Source of the DNA: Pseudogemmobacter humi
GTDB lineage: Bacteria; Pseudomonadota; Alphaproteobacteria; Rhodobacterales; Rhodobacteraceae
Length of the DNA stretch: 40,086 nucleotides
Direction of reading: 5' to 3'
NCBI RefSeq assembly: GCF_900609055.1
Contig: NZ_UXAW01000082.1
Location: 1-40,086, forward strand
In this document: positions 5,950 through 13,841 of the stretch, one piece after another
Layout of the letters: each line of letters begins with the position of its first letter
Position numbering within the stretch: position 1 is the stretch's first letter
Program-made: the position numbers and the translations under genes
The notes under the pieces: generated by a model
What the model was told of the DNA's origin: nothing
The model's database searches: none
Seen by the model: the letters and a program-made list of their open reading frames with translations, nothing else

Positions 5950-7668
5950 TCAGGCGCGGATCCCTGCGAAGCGCTCGGCCCAGGCCGCGCGCTCCTCGTC
6001 GGTGATCTTGCGGAACAGGTTCTCGGGCACGCTGTAGGGCGCCCCCCCGGCCACCAGTGTCATCGCCGCCGCGGTATCGCCGGGCCAGTCGCTGTCGTCG
6101 CGGTGCAGGGCCGCCATCATCGCCGCTGCCGCATCGGGGATGAACGGGGCCGAAAGCACGGCGTAAAGCCGGATCAGGTTCATCCCGAAACGCACGATGG
6201 CCGCCGCGGCCTCCGGGTCGGTCTTGACCACGCTCCAGGGCGCGGCTGCCTGGAGATACTCGTTGCCGGCGACCCAGATCGCGCGCAGCTCGCTTGCCGC
6301 CTTGCGGATCTCGATCGCGTCCATCAGCCGCTCGTATTCGCGGATGCGGGCGTTCAGATCCCGGATCAGCGCCTCTTCGCGCGGGCCGTAAGCCCCGCCC
6401 GCCGGCACCGTCTCGCCGAATTTGGACCGCGCGAATTTGGTGATCCGGCTGACGAAATTCCCCAGAACGTCGGCCAGATCCTTGTTCACCGAGACCTGGA
6501 AATTCTCCCAGGTGAATTCGCTGTCGGCGCTTTCCGGGGCGTGGCTCAGGAGCCACCAGCGCCAGTAATCGGCGGGCAGGATCGACAGCGCCTGATCCAT
6601 GAACACGCCGCGCCCGCGCGAGGTCGAGAACTGACCGCCGTCATAGTTCAGATAATTGAACGATTTGAGGTAATCGACCATCTTCCAGGGCTCGCCCGAG
6701 CCGAGGATCGTCGCCGGGAAGGAAAGCGTGTGGAACGGCACGTTGTCCTTGCCCATGAACTGGTAATAGGTCACGTCCTCGGCGCCCTTGTCGGTGCGCC
6801 ACCAGCTTTGCCACTCGGCATCCGTCTTGCCGTTCGCCTCGGCCCATTCGCCCGCGCAGGCGATATATTCGATGGGGGCGTCGAACCAGACGTAGAACAC
6901 CTTGCCCTCCATCCCGGGCCAGGGCTGATCGCCCCTTTGCACCGGAATGCCCCATTTCAGATCGCGGGTGATGCCGCGGTCCTGCAAGCCCTCGCCGTCA
7001 TGCAGCCATTTCTTCGCGATCGAGGTGGTCAGGATCGGCCAGTCCTGCTTCGAGTCGATCCAGGCCTCGATCCGCTCCTTCATCGCCGACTGGCGCAGGT
7101 AGAGGTGCCTCGTCTCGCGCAGCTCCAGCCGGGTCGAGCCCGAGATCGAGGAATGCGGGTTGATCAGATCGGTCGGGTCGAGCTGTTTGGTGCAGTTGTC
7201 GCACTGGTCGCCGCGCGCGCTCTCGAAGCCGCAATTCGGGCAGGTGCCCTCGATATAGCGGTCGGGCAGGAAGCGGCCGTCATCGACCGAATAGAACTGC
7301 TGTTCCGAGACCTCGCGGATATAGCCGTTGTCGGCCAGAACCCCGGCGAAATGCTGGGTCAGCCGATGGTTCTGCGGGCTGGACGAGCGGCCGAAATGGT
7401 CGAAGGACAGCCGGAAGCCGCGCGCGAGATCCGCCTGGACCTCGTGCATCCCGGCACAATATTCCGCGACCGGCTGGCCGGCCTTGGCGGCGGCGAGTTC
7501 TGCGGGCGTGCCGTGTTCGTCGGTGGCGCAAAGGAACATCACCTCGTGCCCGCGCCCGCGCATGTAGCGCGCGAACAGATCGGCCGGAAGCTGCGAGCCG
7601 ACGAGGTTCCCCAGATGCTTGATCCCGTTGATATAGGGAATGGCCGAGGTGATCAGAATCCGTGCCAT
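5950..7668 (-). CDS. metG: Methionine-tRNA ligase
   Basis: 572 aa, a cytoplasmic class I aminoacyl-tRNA synthetase that charges tRNA-Met and initiator tRNA. The N-terminus [20 protein letters not shown] carries the HIGH-type ATP motif (as KHLG). A zinc knuckle with paired cysteines ([17 protein letters not shown], about residue 145-161) lies in the connective domain. The KMSKS-equivalent loop is [12 protein letters not shown]. The C-terminal helical domain binds the anticodon, and no extra tRNA-binding domain is fused. The length suits the shorter MetG type without a C-terminal extension. I used the ATG at 7668; a TTG 15 nt upstream is unlikely. It is transcribed alone. A composite hairpin repeat lies upstream at 7767-7966. 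Confidence 0.95.
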   Translation of the reverse strand: MARILITSAIPYINGIKHLGNLVGSQLPADLFARYMRGRGHEVMFLCATDEHGTPAELAAAKAGQPVAEYCAGMHEVQADLARGFRLSFDHFGRSSSPQNHRLTQHFAGVLADNGYIREVSEQQFYSVDDGRFLPDRYIEGTCPNCGFESARGDQCDNCTKQLDPTDLINPHSSISGSTRLELRETRHLYLRQSAMKERIEAWIDSKQDWPILTTSIAKKWLHDGEGLQDRGITRDLKWGIPVQRGDQPWPGMEGKVFYVWFDAPIEYIACAGEWAEANGKTDAEWQSWWRTDKGAEDVTYYQFMGKDNVPFHTLSFPATILGSGEPWKMVDYLKSFNYLNYDGGQFSTSRGRGVFMDQALSILPADYWRWWLLSHAPESADSEFTWENFQVSVNKDLADVLGNFVSRITKFARSKFGETVPAGGAYGPREEALIRDLNARIREYERLMDAIEIRKAASELRAIWVAGNEYLQAAAPWSVVKTDPEAAAAIVRFGMNLIRLYAVLSAPFIPDAAAAMMAALHRDDSDWPGDTAAAMTLVAGGAPYSVPENLFRKITDEERAAWAERFAGIRA

Positions 7669-7766
7669 GAAAGCGCCTTTCAACCCGTTCGGATGCGGGG
7701 TTTAGCGCGCCCTGCGGGCAAGGGCCAGCACTTCCATGGCGCGCGCGTGCAGGAACCGGCGGGGGA

Positions 7767-7966
7767 CAAATTTCCTGGAAGAAATTTGCAAATTCGTTGG
7801 AACGAATTTGGGGCAGGGCGCAGCCGCGCGCACCTGCCGGGCCGGTCGCCTGGCGCGCGCGCGGCGGATGCCTCCGGCGGGGGTATTTGTATCAGGGTGA
7901 AAAGCCCTTTCATCCTGACCCAAATACCCCGGGGGAGTCTCCGAAGGAGACGGGGGCAGGGCCCCC
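7767..7966 (+). repeat. Composite hairpin repeat, copy A
   Basis: Between metG and the dehydrogenase gene lie five hairpins in a row. Two are A/T-rich: CAAATTTC/GAAATTTG at 7767-7788 and a perfect 10-bp stem CAAATTCGTT/AACGAATTTG at 7789-7810. After about 60 nt comes a large imperfect stem, 7871-7903 with 7907-7936, with GGGGTATTTG on one arm and CAAATACCCC on the other. Then come GTCTCC-GAA-GGAGAC (7937-7951) and GGGGGC-AGG-GCCCCC (7952-7966). Copy C at 35032-35138 has the last three hairpins in the same order with compensating changes, and copy B at 25817-25870 is a half copy. This looks like a dispersed intergenic repeat family; the function is unknown. Confidence 0.75.
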
Positions 7967-7971
7967 TTCTT

Positions 7972-8721
7972 TCACTGGGCGCAGTAGGCGCCGTCCACGA
8001 GATGGTAGCTGCCGGTGATGAAGCTGGCCTGATCCGACAACAGGAACAAGGTCAGCGCCGAGACCTCTCCGGCCTTGCCGAGCCTTCCGATCGGGTGTTT
8101 CGAGATCAGCCAGTTGCGCGCCTCCTGGTCGAAGCCGGACAGAAGCGGCGTGTCGATGAAGGCGGGGCCGACCGCGTTCACCCTTATGCCTTGCGTGGCG
8201 TATTCCATCGCCGCGTTCTTCGTCAGCCCCACCACGGCATGTTTCGCCGCCACATAGGCCGGCGCCCCGGCGAAGCCCTGGCTGCCGAGTATCGAGGCCA
8301 TGTTGACGATCGAGCCGCCGCCCGATTGCAGCATGGCGGGGATGCCGTAGCGCAGCCCGTAGAACACCGCGTTGAGATTCACCCCGATCACCTGATGCCA
8401 GCCGTCGAGCGGATATTCCCCGGTGGGCGCCGAAGGCCCGCCGATCCCGGCGTTGTTGACCAGAAGATGCAGGCCGCCGTTCGCGACGGCTGCCGCCACC
8501 AGTTGCTCTACCGCTGCGGGGTCCGAGACGTCGCCGCAGGCTGCCACCCCCTGTCCGCCGGAGGCGAGGATCCGGTCCACCACCTTCTGTGCCGTATCCT
8601 CGTGCAGATCGGCCACCACCACCCGGGCACCAGCCGCCGCCAGATCCAGCGCGACGGCCTCGCCGATTCCGGATCCCGCGCCCGTTACCAGCGCCGTCTT
8701 GCCGTCGAACCTGATTTCCAT
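7972..8721 (-). CDS. SDR family NAD(P)-dependent oxidoreductase
   Basis: 249 aa, a soluble classical short-chain dehydrogenase. The Rossmann motif TGAGSGIG is at about residues 13-20, and VVVADLH after strand 2 ends in an acidic residue, which favours NAD over NADP. NNAG is present, the catalytic Ser lies in VNMASILGS, and the YxxxK pair is in PAYVAAKHA. The substrate cannot be told. I chose the ATG at 8721 because AAAGGAG lies 7 nt upstream; the upstream in-frame GTG falls before this site. The gene is divergent from the aldo/keto reductase gene at 8882, and an FNR-like box lies between them at 8779-8792. Confidence 0.88.
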   Translation of the reverse strand: MEIRFDGKTALVTGAGSGIGEAVALDLAAAGARVVVADLHEDTAQKVVDRILASGGQGVAACGDVSDPAAVEQLVAAAVANGGLHLLVNNAGIGGPSAPTGEYPLDGWHQVIGVNLNAVFYGLRYGIPAMLQSGGGSIVNMASILGSQGFAGAPAYVAAKHAVVGLTKNAAMEYATQGIRVNAVGPAFIDTPLLSGFDQEARNWLISKHPIGRLGKAGEVSALTLFLLSDQASFITGSYHLVDGAYCAQ

Positions 8722-8778
8722 GGCTTTCTCCTTTGTCACATCCTTGCCCAGTCTGGCACGGATCGCGTGACGGTTGTA

Positions 8779-8792
8779 TTGATCTTGCTCAA
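8779..8792. promoter_or_regulatory. FNR/CRP-like half-conserved palindrome
   Basis: TTGATCTTGCTCAA differs at one position from the FnrL/FNR consensus TTGAT-N4-ATCAA and has the right spacing. It lies between the divergent dehydrogenase and aldo/keto reductase genes, so it could control either. A single 14-bp match can arise by chance. Confidence 0.4.
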
Positions 8793-8881
8793 TCCGCGCC
8801 TCTTGCGCGGCCCGGCGCCCTGCGGGGGCTTGTGCCCGGCGGGGCCCGCGCCCAGGTTCGGGCTAGGATGAGGAAACCGCG

Positions 8882-9922
8882 ATGCAGATGATTCCGCTTG
8901 GCCGCACCGGCCTGACCGTGTCGGAGATTTGTCTCGGCACCATGACCTGGGGCAGCCAGAACTCCGAATCCGAGGCCCATGGACAGGCCGATCTGGCGCT
9001 TGAGCGCGGCGTGACCTTCTGGGACACCGCCGAGATGTATCCGGTCAATCCGACCCTTGCCGAGACCGCGGGCCGCAGCGAGGAGATCATCGGCTCCTGG
9101 CTCGCTTCGCGTGGGCAGCGCGAGCGGCTGGTGCTGGCGACCAAGGTCACCGGCAAGGGCCGCATCCTGCGCCCGGGCGAGCCGGTCACCGGCCAGGTGC
9201 TGCGCAGGGCGCTGGAGGCCTCGCTGCGCCGCTTGCGCACCGATTACGTCGATCTTTACCAGATCCACTGGCCGAACCGCGGCAGCTATCATTTCCGCCA
9301 GAACTGGGATTACGCGCCCCGGGGCATCGACAAGGCGGTCGAGACCGCGCAGATGACAGATATCCTGACCACCGCTCAGGCGCTGATCGCCGAGGGCAAG
9401 ATCCGCGCCATCGGCCTGTCGAACGAGACGGTCTGGGGCGCCTCGCGCTGGCTTTCGCTGGCCGAGAACCTGGGCCTGCCGCGGATGGCGACGGCGCAGA
9501 ACGAATATTCGCTTTTGTGCCGCCAGTTCGACACCGACTGGGCCGAGCTGTCATTGGCCGAGGATATGCCGCTGCTGGCCTATTCGCCGCTGGCCACCGG
9601 GCTGTTGTCGGGGAAATATGCCGGCGACGTGATCCCCGAAGACAGCCGCCGCGCGGTCGCGCCCGAACTGGGCGGGCGGATCACGCCGCGGGTGTTCCCG
9701 GCGGTGGCGGCCTATCTCGGCATCGCCGCGCGCCACGGGCTCGATCCCTGCCAGATGGCGATCGCCTTCTGCCGCTCGCGCCCCTTCACCACCATTCCGA
9801 TCATCGGCGGCACCAAAATCGAACAGATCGCCAGTGATATCGGCGCGGCGGGGCTGCGGCTCACGCCCGAGCTGCTGGCCGAGATCGCCATGGCGCATCG
9901 CGAGCATCCGATGCCCTATTGA
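8882..9922 (+). CDS. Aldo/keto reductase, Tas-like
   Basis: 346 aa, a cytoplasmic (alpha/beta)8 NADPH-dependent oxidoreductase. It starts MQMIPLGRTGLTVSEICLGT and has the catalytic Asp-Tyr pair in DTAEMYPVNP, the Lys in VLATKVTGKG, and the His in YQIHWPNRG. The AEMYPVNPTLAETAG stretch and the RGSYHFRQNWDY insert match E. coli Tas, a member of this superfamily whose true substrate is not settled. The cofactor motif near the end reads IPIIGGTK. The ribosome site is AGGATGAGGA. A weak hairpin (9925-9943) follows the stop. It is probably a single-gene unit, although two lipoprotein genes follow on the same strand 51 nt later. Confidence 0.9.
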   Translation: MQMIPLGRTGLTVSEICLGTMTWGSQNSESEAHGQADLALERGVTFWDTAEMYPVNPTLAETAGRSEEIIGSWLASRGQRERLVLATKVTGKGRILRPGEPVTGQVLRRALEASLRRLRTDYVDLYQIHWPNRGSYHFRQNWDYAPRGIDKAVETAQMTDILTTAQALIAEGKIRAIGLSNETVWGASRWLSLAENLGLPRMATAQNEYSLLCRQFDTDWAELSLAEDMPLLAYSPLATGLLSGKYAGDVIPEDSRRAVAPELGGRITPRVFPAVAAYLGIAARHGLDPCQMAIAFCRSRPFTTIPIIGGTKIEQIASDIGAAGLRLTPELLAEIAMAHREHPMPY

Positions 9923-9973
9923 TCGCCCCGGGCGTTTCGGGGCAACCTGCCGGGATAACAAGGCGGGCAGCCG

Positions 9974-10516
9974 ATGGCAGGATTTTCACGAGGGGTCGCG
10001 GCGGCGTTTTGCCTGCTGCTGGCGGGCTGTGTGGCGGGCGGGAAGATGCCCGATGCGCCCGCGAATGTCATCACCGGCGATGTGATCGAGGTGACGGCGC
10101 TGGACGCTCCCGCGCCCGCCGCCGCGAAACCCGCGGCCGGTCCTGCGGCAGCGCCGGTGCCTGCGGCGCAGGAGACGGCGGCGCAGGAGGCCGTGGTGCA
10201 GGAGACCGTGGCGCAGGAGGTGGCGGCTGAAGCCGCGCCGCCCGCGCCCGAAGCCGCGCCGCCGGTTCCCGAGGTGCAGAAGAGCGCGGCCCAGCTTGCC
10301 TGCGAAAAGCGCAAGGGCGTCTGGTCGAAGACCGCCGCGGGGCTGCATGGCTGCGTCAGCTTCACCAAAGACAGCGGCAAACGCTGCACCCGCTCGGGCC
10401 AGTGCGAGAGCCAGTGCCTCGCCCGCTCGGGCACCTGCGCGCCCTATGCGCCGCTGTTCGGCTGCAACGAGGTGCTCGACGACATGGGGCGGAGGATGAC
10501 CCAATGCCTGCAATGA
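9974..10516 (+). CDS. Lipoprotein with Ala/Pro tether and Cys-rich C-terminal domain
   Basis: 180 aa. The N-terminus MAGFSRGVAAAFCLLLAGC ends in a lipobox (LLAGC, acylated Cys19). Residues about 45-105 are an Ala/Pro/Glu/Gln-rich tether with a repeated A-A-Q-E/V-V-Q-E-T-V-A-Q-E pattern, encoded by short direct repeats around 10164-10225. The last 75 residues form a compact domain with eight cysteines (CEKRKGVW, HGCVSF, RCTRSGQCESQCLARSGTC, FGCNEVLD, QCLQ), which likely form disulfides in the periplasm. The function is unknown. It is coupled to the next gene by a short overlap. Confidence 0.75.
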   Translation: MAGFSRGVAAAFCLLLAGCVAGGKMPDAPANVITGDVIEVTALDAPAPAAAKPAAGPAAAPVPAAQETAAQEAVVQETVAQEVAAEAAPPAPEAAPPVPEVQKSAAQLACEKRKGVWSKTAAGLHGCVSFTKDSGKRCTRSGQCESQCLARSGTCAPYAPLFGCNEVLDDMGRRMTQCLQ

Positions 10517-11007
10517 TCCGCCCGCTCGTGCTGGCGCTGCTGCTGGCCGGTTGCGCCGCGCCCGAGCCGGTGCGGATCGCTTCGTTCCGTCCCGAAGGCG
10601 CGCCGATCTGGTCCGCCGCCGCCTTCGCCCCCGCCCGGATCGAGGGCGAGTGGCGCCAGGTCGCGACCTTCTCCGCCGCAGAGCCCGGCTGCCGCCCCGG
10701 CGGCGCGGTGTTCCGCCGCGAGGGCGAGGCGCTCACGATCCAGGCCCGGCTGTGCCTGAACGGGCGCGAGGTCACGGCCTCGGGGCCGGTGACGGTTTCC
10801 GGGCCGGGGCGGCTGACGGTGCCCGGGATGGGGGAATGGTGGGTGATCTGGGTCGACAGCGGCTATCGCACCCTGGCCATCGCCACACCGCGCGGCGATT
10901 ACGGCTTTGTGCTGGACCGTGGCGCGATCTCGTCCGACCGGCTGCGCGCGGCGGCGGAAATCTTCGATTTCAACGGCTACGCCAAAGGAAATCTGCGCCC
11001 ATTTTGA
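10504..11007 (+). CDS. Lipocalin-like lipoprotein
   Basis: 167 aa from the ATG at 10504, which has GGCGGAGGA 7 nt upstream; the gene overlaps the previous one by 13 nt. A lipobox LLAGC puts the acylated Cys at residue 17. The mature part starts a lipocalin-type barrel with the GxW motif (IEGEWRQVATFSAAEPGC) and ends in the short helix pattern DRLRAAAEIFDFNGY. This is the layout of bacterial lipocalins such as Blc, outer-membrane lipoproteins that bind hydrophobic ligands, though it is shorter than Blc-type mature domains and the match is by motif only. Co-translation with the Cys-rich lipoprotein suggests they act together at the envelope. Confidence 0.7.
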   Translation: MPAMIRPLVLALLLAGCAAPEPVRIASFRPEGAPIWSAAAFAPARIEGEWRQVATFSAAEPGCRPGGAVFRREGEALTIQARLCLNGREVTASGPVTVSGPGRLTVPGMGEWWVIWVDSGYRTLAIATPRGDYGFVLDRGAISSDRLRAAAEIFDFNGYAKGNLRPF

Positions 11008-11048
11008 TACCAGATCAAAGGGATGGGCGGCGTTCTTCGCGCAATCTC

Positions 11049-11645
11049 TCAGGTGATGCGGCGGAAGGTGGGCACCGGGCCGGAATTGTCGAAAAACGGC
11101 ACTCCGGGCTGTGTGCCGCCCGCCATCAGATTGGTGACCTCGGCCAGCACCACTTCGGTCACGAAGGGCAGATCCAGCGCCCGGGCCTCGGGCAGGCCGA
11201 TCCAGTGCAGATGCGACAGCTCGTCCGAGGCGCCCGCGAAATCCTCGGGGTCGGTCGCCAGCGTCCCGGCCTCGGCCAGGAAGAACCGCGCATCGAACCG
11301 GCGCGGGCGCCCGCGCGGCGTGATGGCGCGGAAGATGTAGCGCAGACGCGCGGAGCCGGGGGAGAAGCTCTGCCCGGTTTCCTCCAGCAATTCGCGCAGC
11401 GCCGCCGTGGCCAGCGCCCCGGGCGGCGTGGCGCCGCCGGCAAGCCGCGAGATACAGGCCGGATCCAGCATCGAGGCGTCGCCGGGCAGATCACCCGCAT
11501 CCACCCCGCCGCCGGGAAAGACGTATTTCGACGGCATGAACACCGCTCCGGCGCCGCGCTGGCCCATCAGCACCCGCGGGACGCCGCCGTCGCGGCGCAC
11601 CAGCACCACGGTCGCGGCGTCGCGGATCGGCTCATCCGCGCTCAT
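11049..11645 (-). CDS. Nudix hydrolase
   Basis: 198 aa from the ATG at 11645; an in-frame ATG 15 nt further up is possible. Nudix enzymes cleave nucleoside diphosphates linked to another moiety, using the box GX5EX7REUXEEXGU. The second half is present (LRELLEETGQ), but the GX5E half is not cleanly visible: between FPGGGVDAGD and the REL core there is an insert of about 25 residues rich in Gly, Ala and Pro. This arrangement, with MGQRGAGAVFMPSKYVFPGG and a C-terminal HLHWIGLPEA, is that of the NUDT19/RNase-like or CoA-type subgroup rather than MutT. The substrate is unknown. It overlaps the DUF983 gene by 14 nt and is translated with it. Confidence 0.8.
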   Translation of the reverse strand: MSADEPIRDAATVVLVRRDGGVPRVLMGQRGAGAVFMPSKYVFPGGGVDAGDLPGDASMLDPACISRLAGGATPPGALATAALRELLEETGQSFSPGSARLRYIFRAITPRGRPRRFDARFFLAEAGTLATDPEDFAGASDELSHLHWIGLPEARALDLPFVTEVVLAEVTNLMAGGTQPGVPFFDNSGPVPTFRRIT

Positions 11646-12105
11646 CGCCGCCGAATCCATGCATCCGTTTCGCCCATTGCAGCCCGACGAAGGCGCCCTT
11701 CAGCCGCGGCAGCAGGTAAAGCGACAGGCCGACGCAGGCCACCGACAGGATCGCCGCCGTGGTCAGCGGATCGGGCTTCCAATGCGCGTAAAGCAGCAGC
11801 ATGACCGGCGCGAGGATATGGCCGACGATCAGGATCGTCATATAGGCCGGCCCGTCGTCGGCGCGCTGGTGGTGCAACTCCTCGCCGCAGACCGGGCAGG
11901 CGTCGCGCACCTTCAGATAGCTCGCCAGCAGCGGCCCCGCCCCGCAGGCCGGGCAGCGGCAGCGCCAGCCGCGCAGGACCGAGGGCCATGTCGGCCGCTC
12001 GTCCGCCTGCGTGTCCACCACGCCTCCGGCTTCGGTCACCGAGGCCATATCCCGGGCCATTTGGGGCGCAAGCCCCGGTTCGCTCATATGCATCGTCCAG
12101 ACCAT
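11632..12105 (-). CDS. DUF983 family zinc-ribbon membrane protein
   Basis: 157 aa if started at 12105; starts at 12087 or 12048 are equally possible, and the usual family N-terminus would fit the later ones better. It carries a four-Cys zinc-ribbon-like pattern (CRCPACGAG and DACPVCGEE) followed by HHQRADDGPAY and two membrane helices (about MTILIVGHILAPVMLLL and LTTAAILSVACVGLSLYLL). This is the DUF983 layout, common in alphaproteobacteria. It is sometimes seen near cytochrome oxidase assembly genes, but its function is unknown. Here it is upstream of and coupled to the Nudix gene. Confidence 0.8.
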   Translation of the reverse strand: MVWTMHMSEPGLAPQMARDMASVTEAGGVVDTQADERPTWPSVLRGWRCRCPACGAGPLLASYLKVRDACPVCGEELHHQRADDGPAYMTILIVGHILAPVMLLLYAHWKPDPLTTAAILSVACVGLSLYLLPRLKGAFVGLQWAKRMHGFGGDERG

Positions 12106-12319
12106 CCTGCGGCAGATTCCATCCTGCGCGCCCTATGTAAGCGGTTTAAGGCGCATTTCACAGAGACCTTTACGTCGCAGGGGGGCAGGTGCGGCGCGCG
12201 GGCGCGGGGGCGGCATTTTCCTGCTGACCCGCGCGACGGAAGCCGCCGGCTGCGGCGTTTGGTCTGGCGAGAGGCAGGCTTGCGGGCCTTTGCGGTCACC
12301 GGCGGTTCCGGGTTAACAG

Positions 12320-12940
12320 ATGGGAATGGAGATGCCCCGCGATACGGTCTGCGACACCGACGATGCGGCGCTTTTGGCCCGTTACGGCCGGGGCGACGCA
12401 CTGGCGGCGCGTGAGCTGACCGCGCGGCTGTTGCCGCGGGTGCTGGCTTTCGCCAGCCGGATGCTGGGCGGCGACCGGACCGAGGCCGAGGATGTCGCGC
12501 AGGAGGCGATGCTGCGGCTGTGGCGCGCGGCGCCGGGCTGGCGCAGCGGCGAGGCGAAGGTCAGCACCTGGCTTTACCGGGTCGCGGCCAATCTGGCGAC
12601 CGACCGGCTGCGCAGCCGCAGGCGCCGGTTTCGCCGCATGCTGGGCGGGCCGCTCGCGCTGGATGAGGCGCCCGAGCCCGCCGACGAGACGCCCGGCCCC
12701 GAGGCGCGGCTGATCGGAGCCGAGCGGCTGGCCGCGCTCGACCGGGCGCTGGCGGCTTTGCCCGAACGCCAGCGCGAGGCGGTGGTGCTGCGCCATCTGG
12801 AGGGGTTGTCGAACCCCGAGATCGCCGAGGTGATGGGGATCGGCGTCGAGGCGGTGGAAAGCCTGACCGCAAGGGGCAAGCGCGGGCTGGCCGCGGTGCT
12901 GAAGGATCAGCGCGCGGCTTTGGGATTTGAAGGAGACTGA
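12320..12940 (+). CDS. ECF-type RNA polymerase sigma factor
   Basis: 206 aa. Region 2 runs over about residues 36-95 (LPRVLAFASRMLGGDRTEAE, DVAQEAMLRLWRAAP, WLYRVAANLATDRLRSR) and region 4 over about 143-195 (LPERQREAVVLRHLEGLS, NPEIAEVMGIGVEAVESL). Only these two domains are present, which defines group 4 (extracytoplasmic function) sigma factors. They direct polymerase to stress or metal regulons and are held off by membrane anti-sigma factors. Three in-frame ATGs lie at 12320, 12326 and 12332; GGGAATGGAG suits the last. It is followed after 3 nt by a membrane protein and then a periplasmic sensor-like protein, the usual order of an envelope-sensing ECF cassette. Confidence 0.9.
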   Translation: MGMEMPRDTVCDTDDAALLARYGRGDALAARELTARLLPRVLAFASRMLGGDRTEAEDVAQEAMLRLWRAAPGWRSGEAKVSTWLYRVAANLATDRLRSRRRRFRRMLGGPLALDEAPEPADETPGPEARLIGAERLAALDRALAALPERQREAVVLRHLEGLSNPEIAEVMGIGVEAVESLTARGKRGLAAVLKDQRAALGFEGD

Positions 12941-12943
12941 GCG

Positions 12944-13330
12944 ATGGAAACGCGGGATCTCGACCGTCTTTTCGCCCGGGCGCGGGCCGATGCGTCCGAG
13001 CCGTCAGCCGCGCTGGTCTCGCGGGTGCTGGCCGATGCCGATGCGGTGCTTGCCGGGCGCCGCGTGCCGGTGCAGCCGCGCCGCCGCCCGGGCGCCGGGC
13101 TGAGGGCGCTGTGGCTCTCGCTGAGCGCGGGTTTCGGCGGCGGCGGCGTGCTGGCCAGTCTGGGGGCGGTGGCGGCGATCGCGGTTTTCCTCGGTTATTC
13201 CGATCCGGCCGGTCTGGGCACCACGCTCGGTGCCGGCCTGGGCGGGGATTTCCTGATCACTATGGATGCCACCAGCGATGCCGGGCTCGAAATCGTGCCG
13301 GTGGCCGAATATTTCCTGAGCGGGGGCTGA
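12944..13330 (+). CDS. Single-TM protein, candidate anti-sigma factor
   Basis: 128 aa, 3 nt after the ECF sigma gene, with a GAAGGAG ribosome site. The N-terminal 60 residues are charged (METRDLDRLFARARADASEP, VSRVLADADAVLAGRR). One hydrophobic segment follows at about 66-85 (GGVLASLGAVAAIAVFLGYS), and the C-terminal part (about 40 residues) would be periplasmic and ends VPVAEYFLSGG. The topology fits a short membrane anti-sigma factor: cytoplasmic sigma-binding part, one helix, small outer part. I see no zinc-binding HxxxCxxC motif. The family is not recognised; the role is inferred from position. Confidence 0.7.
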   Translation: METRDLDRLFARARADASEPSAALVSRVLADADAVLAGRRVPVQPRRRPGAGLRALWLSLSAGFGGGGVLASLGAVAAIAVFLGYSDPAGLGTTLGAGLGGDFLITMDATSDAGLEIVPVAEYFLSGG

Positions 13331-13334
13331 TCCG

Positions 13335-13841
13335 ATGAGTGGCAAGATTTCGGCGCCCGAGGCGCCCGCGCGGACCCGGGGCTGGGTGAAGGTGCTGCTG
13401 GCGGTCTCGCTGGCGCTGAACCTCGCCGTCGCCGGTCTGGCCGCCGGGTCCTGGCTCGGCCATGAGAAGGGCGGCGGCACCTCGCGGCGCGACAGCGGCC
13501 TTGGTCCGCTGGCCAGCGCCATGACGCGCGAGGACTGGCGGGCGATGCGCCCGGCCTGGGTCAGCCGCAACCCCGATCTCGGCCGCGGTGCCGAGGCGCT
13601 GCGCGCGGAATACGATCCGCTGCTGGCGGCGCTGCGCGCCGAGCCCTTCGAGGTGGAAGCTCTGCATGAGGCGCTGGCCCGTATCTCGGAAAGCAACGCG
13701 CGCCGGTTGTCGGCGGCGCGCGAGGTGATCGGCGGTTATCTCGCCGGGCTCGACGCGGGTCCGCGCGCGGCTTATGCCGACCGTCTGGAAGCGGCGCTGA
13801 ACCGCGCGAAACCCGGGTCCAGACCGCCGGCGGAGGGCTGA
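13335..13841 (+). CDS. Periplasmic heavy-metal sensor-like protein (CnrX/Spy-like)
   Basis: 168 aa, 4 nt after the previous gene. A basic N-terminus and one helix (about 18-40, VKVLLAVSLALNLAVAGLAAGSWLGHEK) anchor it. The outer domain is all-helical and charged, with DWRAMRPAWVSRNPDLGRGA, then LRAEYDPLLAALRAEPFEVE, then ALARISESNARRLSAAREVI. This resembles the CnrX/ZraP/CpxP-type domain (heavy-metal resistance, PF13801), which forms helical hairpins and senses metal or misfolded protein. In CnrYXH the order is anti-sigma, sensor, sigma; here it is sigma, membrane protein, sensor. The sensed signal is not known and no clear His/Met metal site is visible. Confidence 0.72.
   Translation: MSGKISAPEAPARTRGWVKVLLAVSLALNLAVAGLAAGSWLGHEKGGGTSRRDSGLGPLASAMTREDWRAMRPAWVSRNPDLGRGAEALRAEYDPLLAALRAEPFEVEALHEALARISESNARRLSAAREVIGGYLAGLDAGPRAAYADRLEAALNRAKPGSRPPAEG

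Noticed and set aside
5851-8871. 1006-codon open frame on the plus strand
   Set aside because: It lies antisense to metG and the dehydrogenase gene, both with full family motifs. It is Arg/Gly/His-rich without any family likeness and arises from high GC.
9925-9943. Hairpin after the aldo/keto reductase gene
   Set aside because: Only a 6-bp stem and no T-run; not supported as a terminator.
11003-11019. TTTGAT-ACCAG-ATCAAA palindrome
   Set aside because: Looks like an FNR box but the spacer is 5, not 4, and it lies between the ends of convergent genes, where an operator would have no use.
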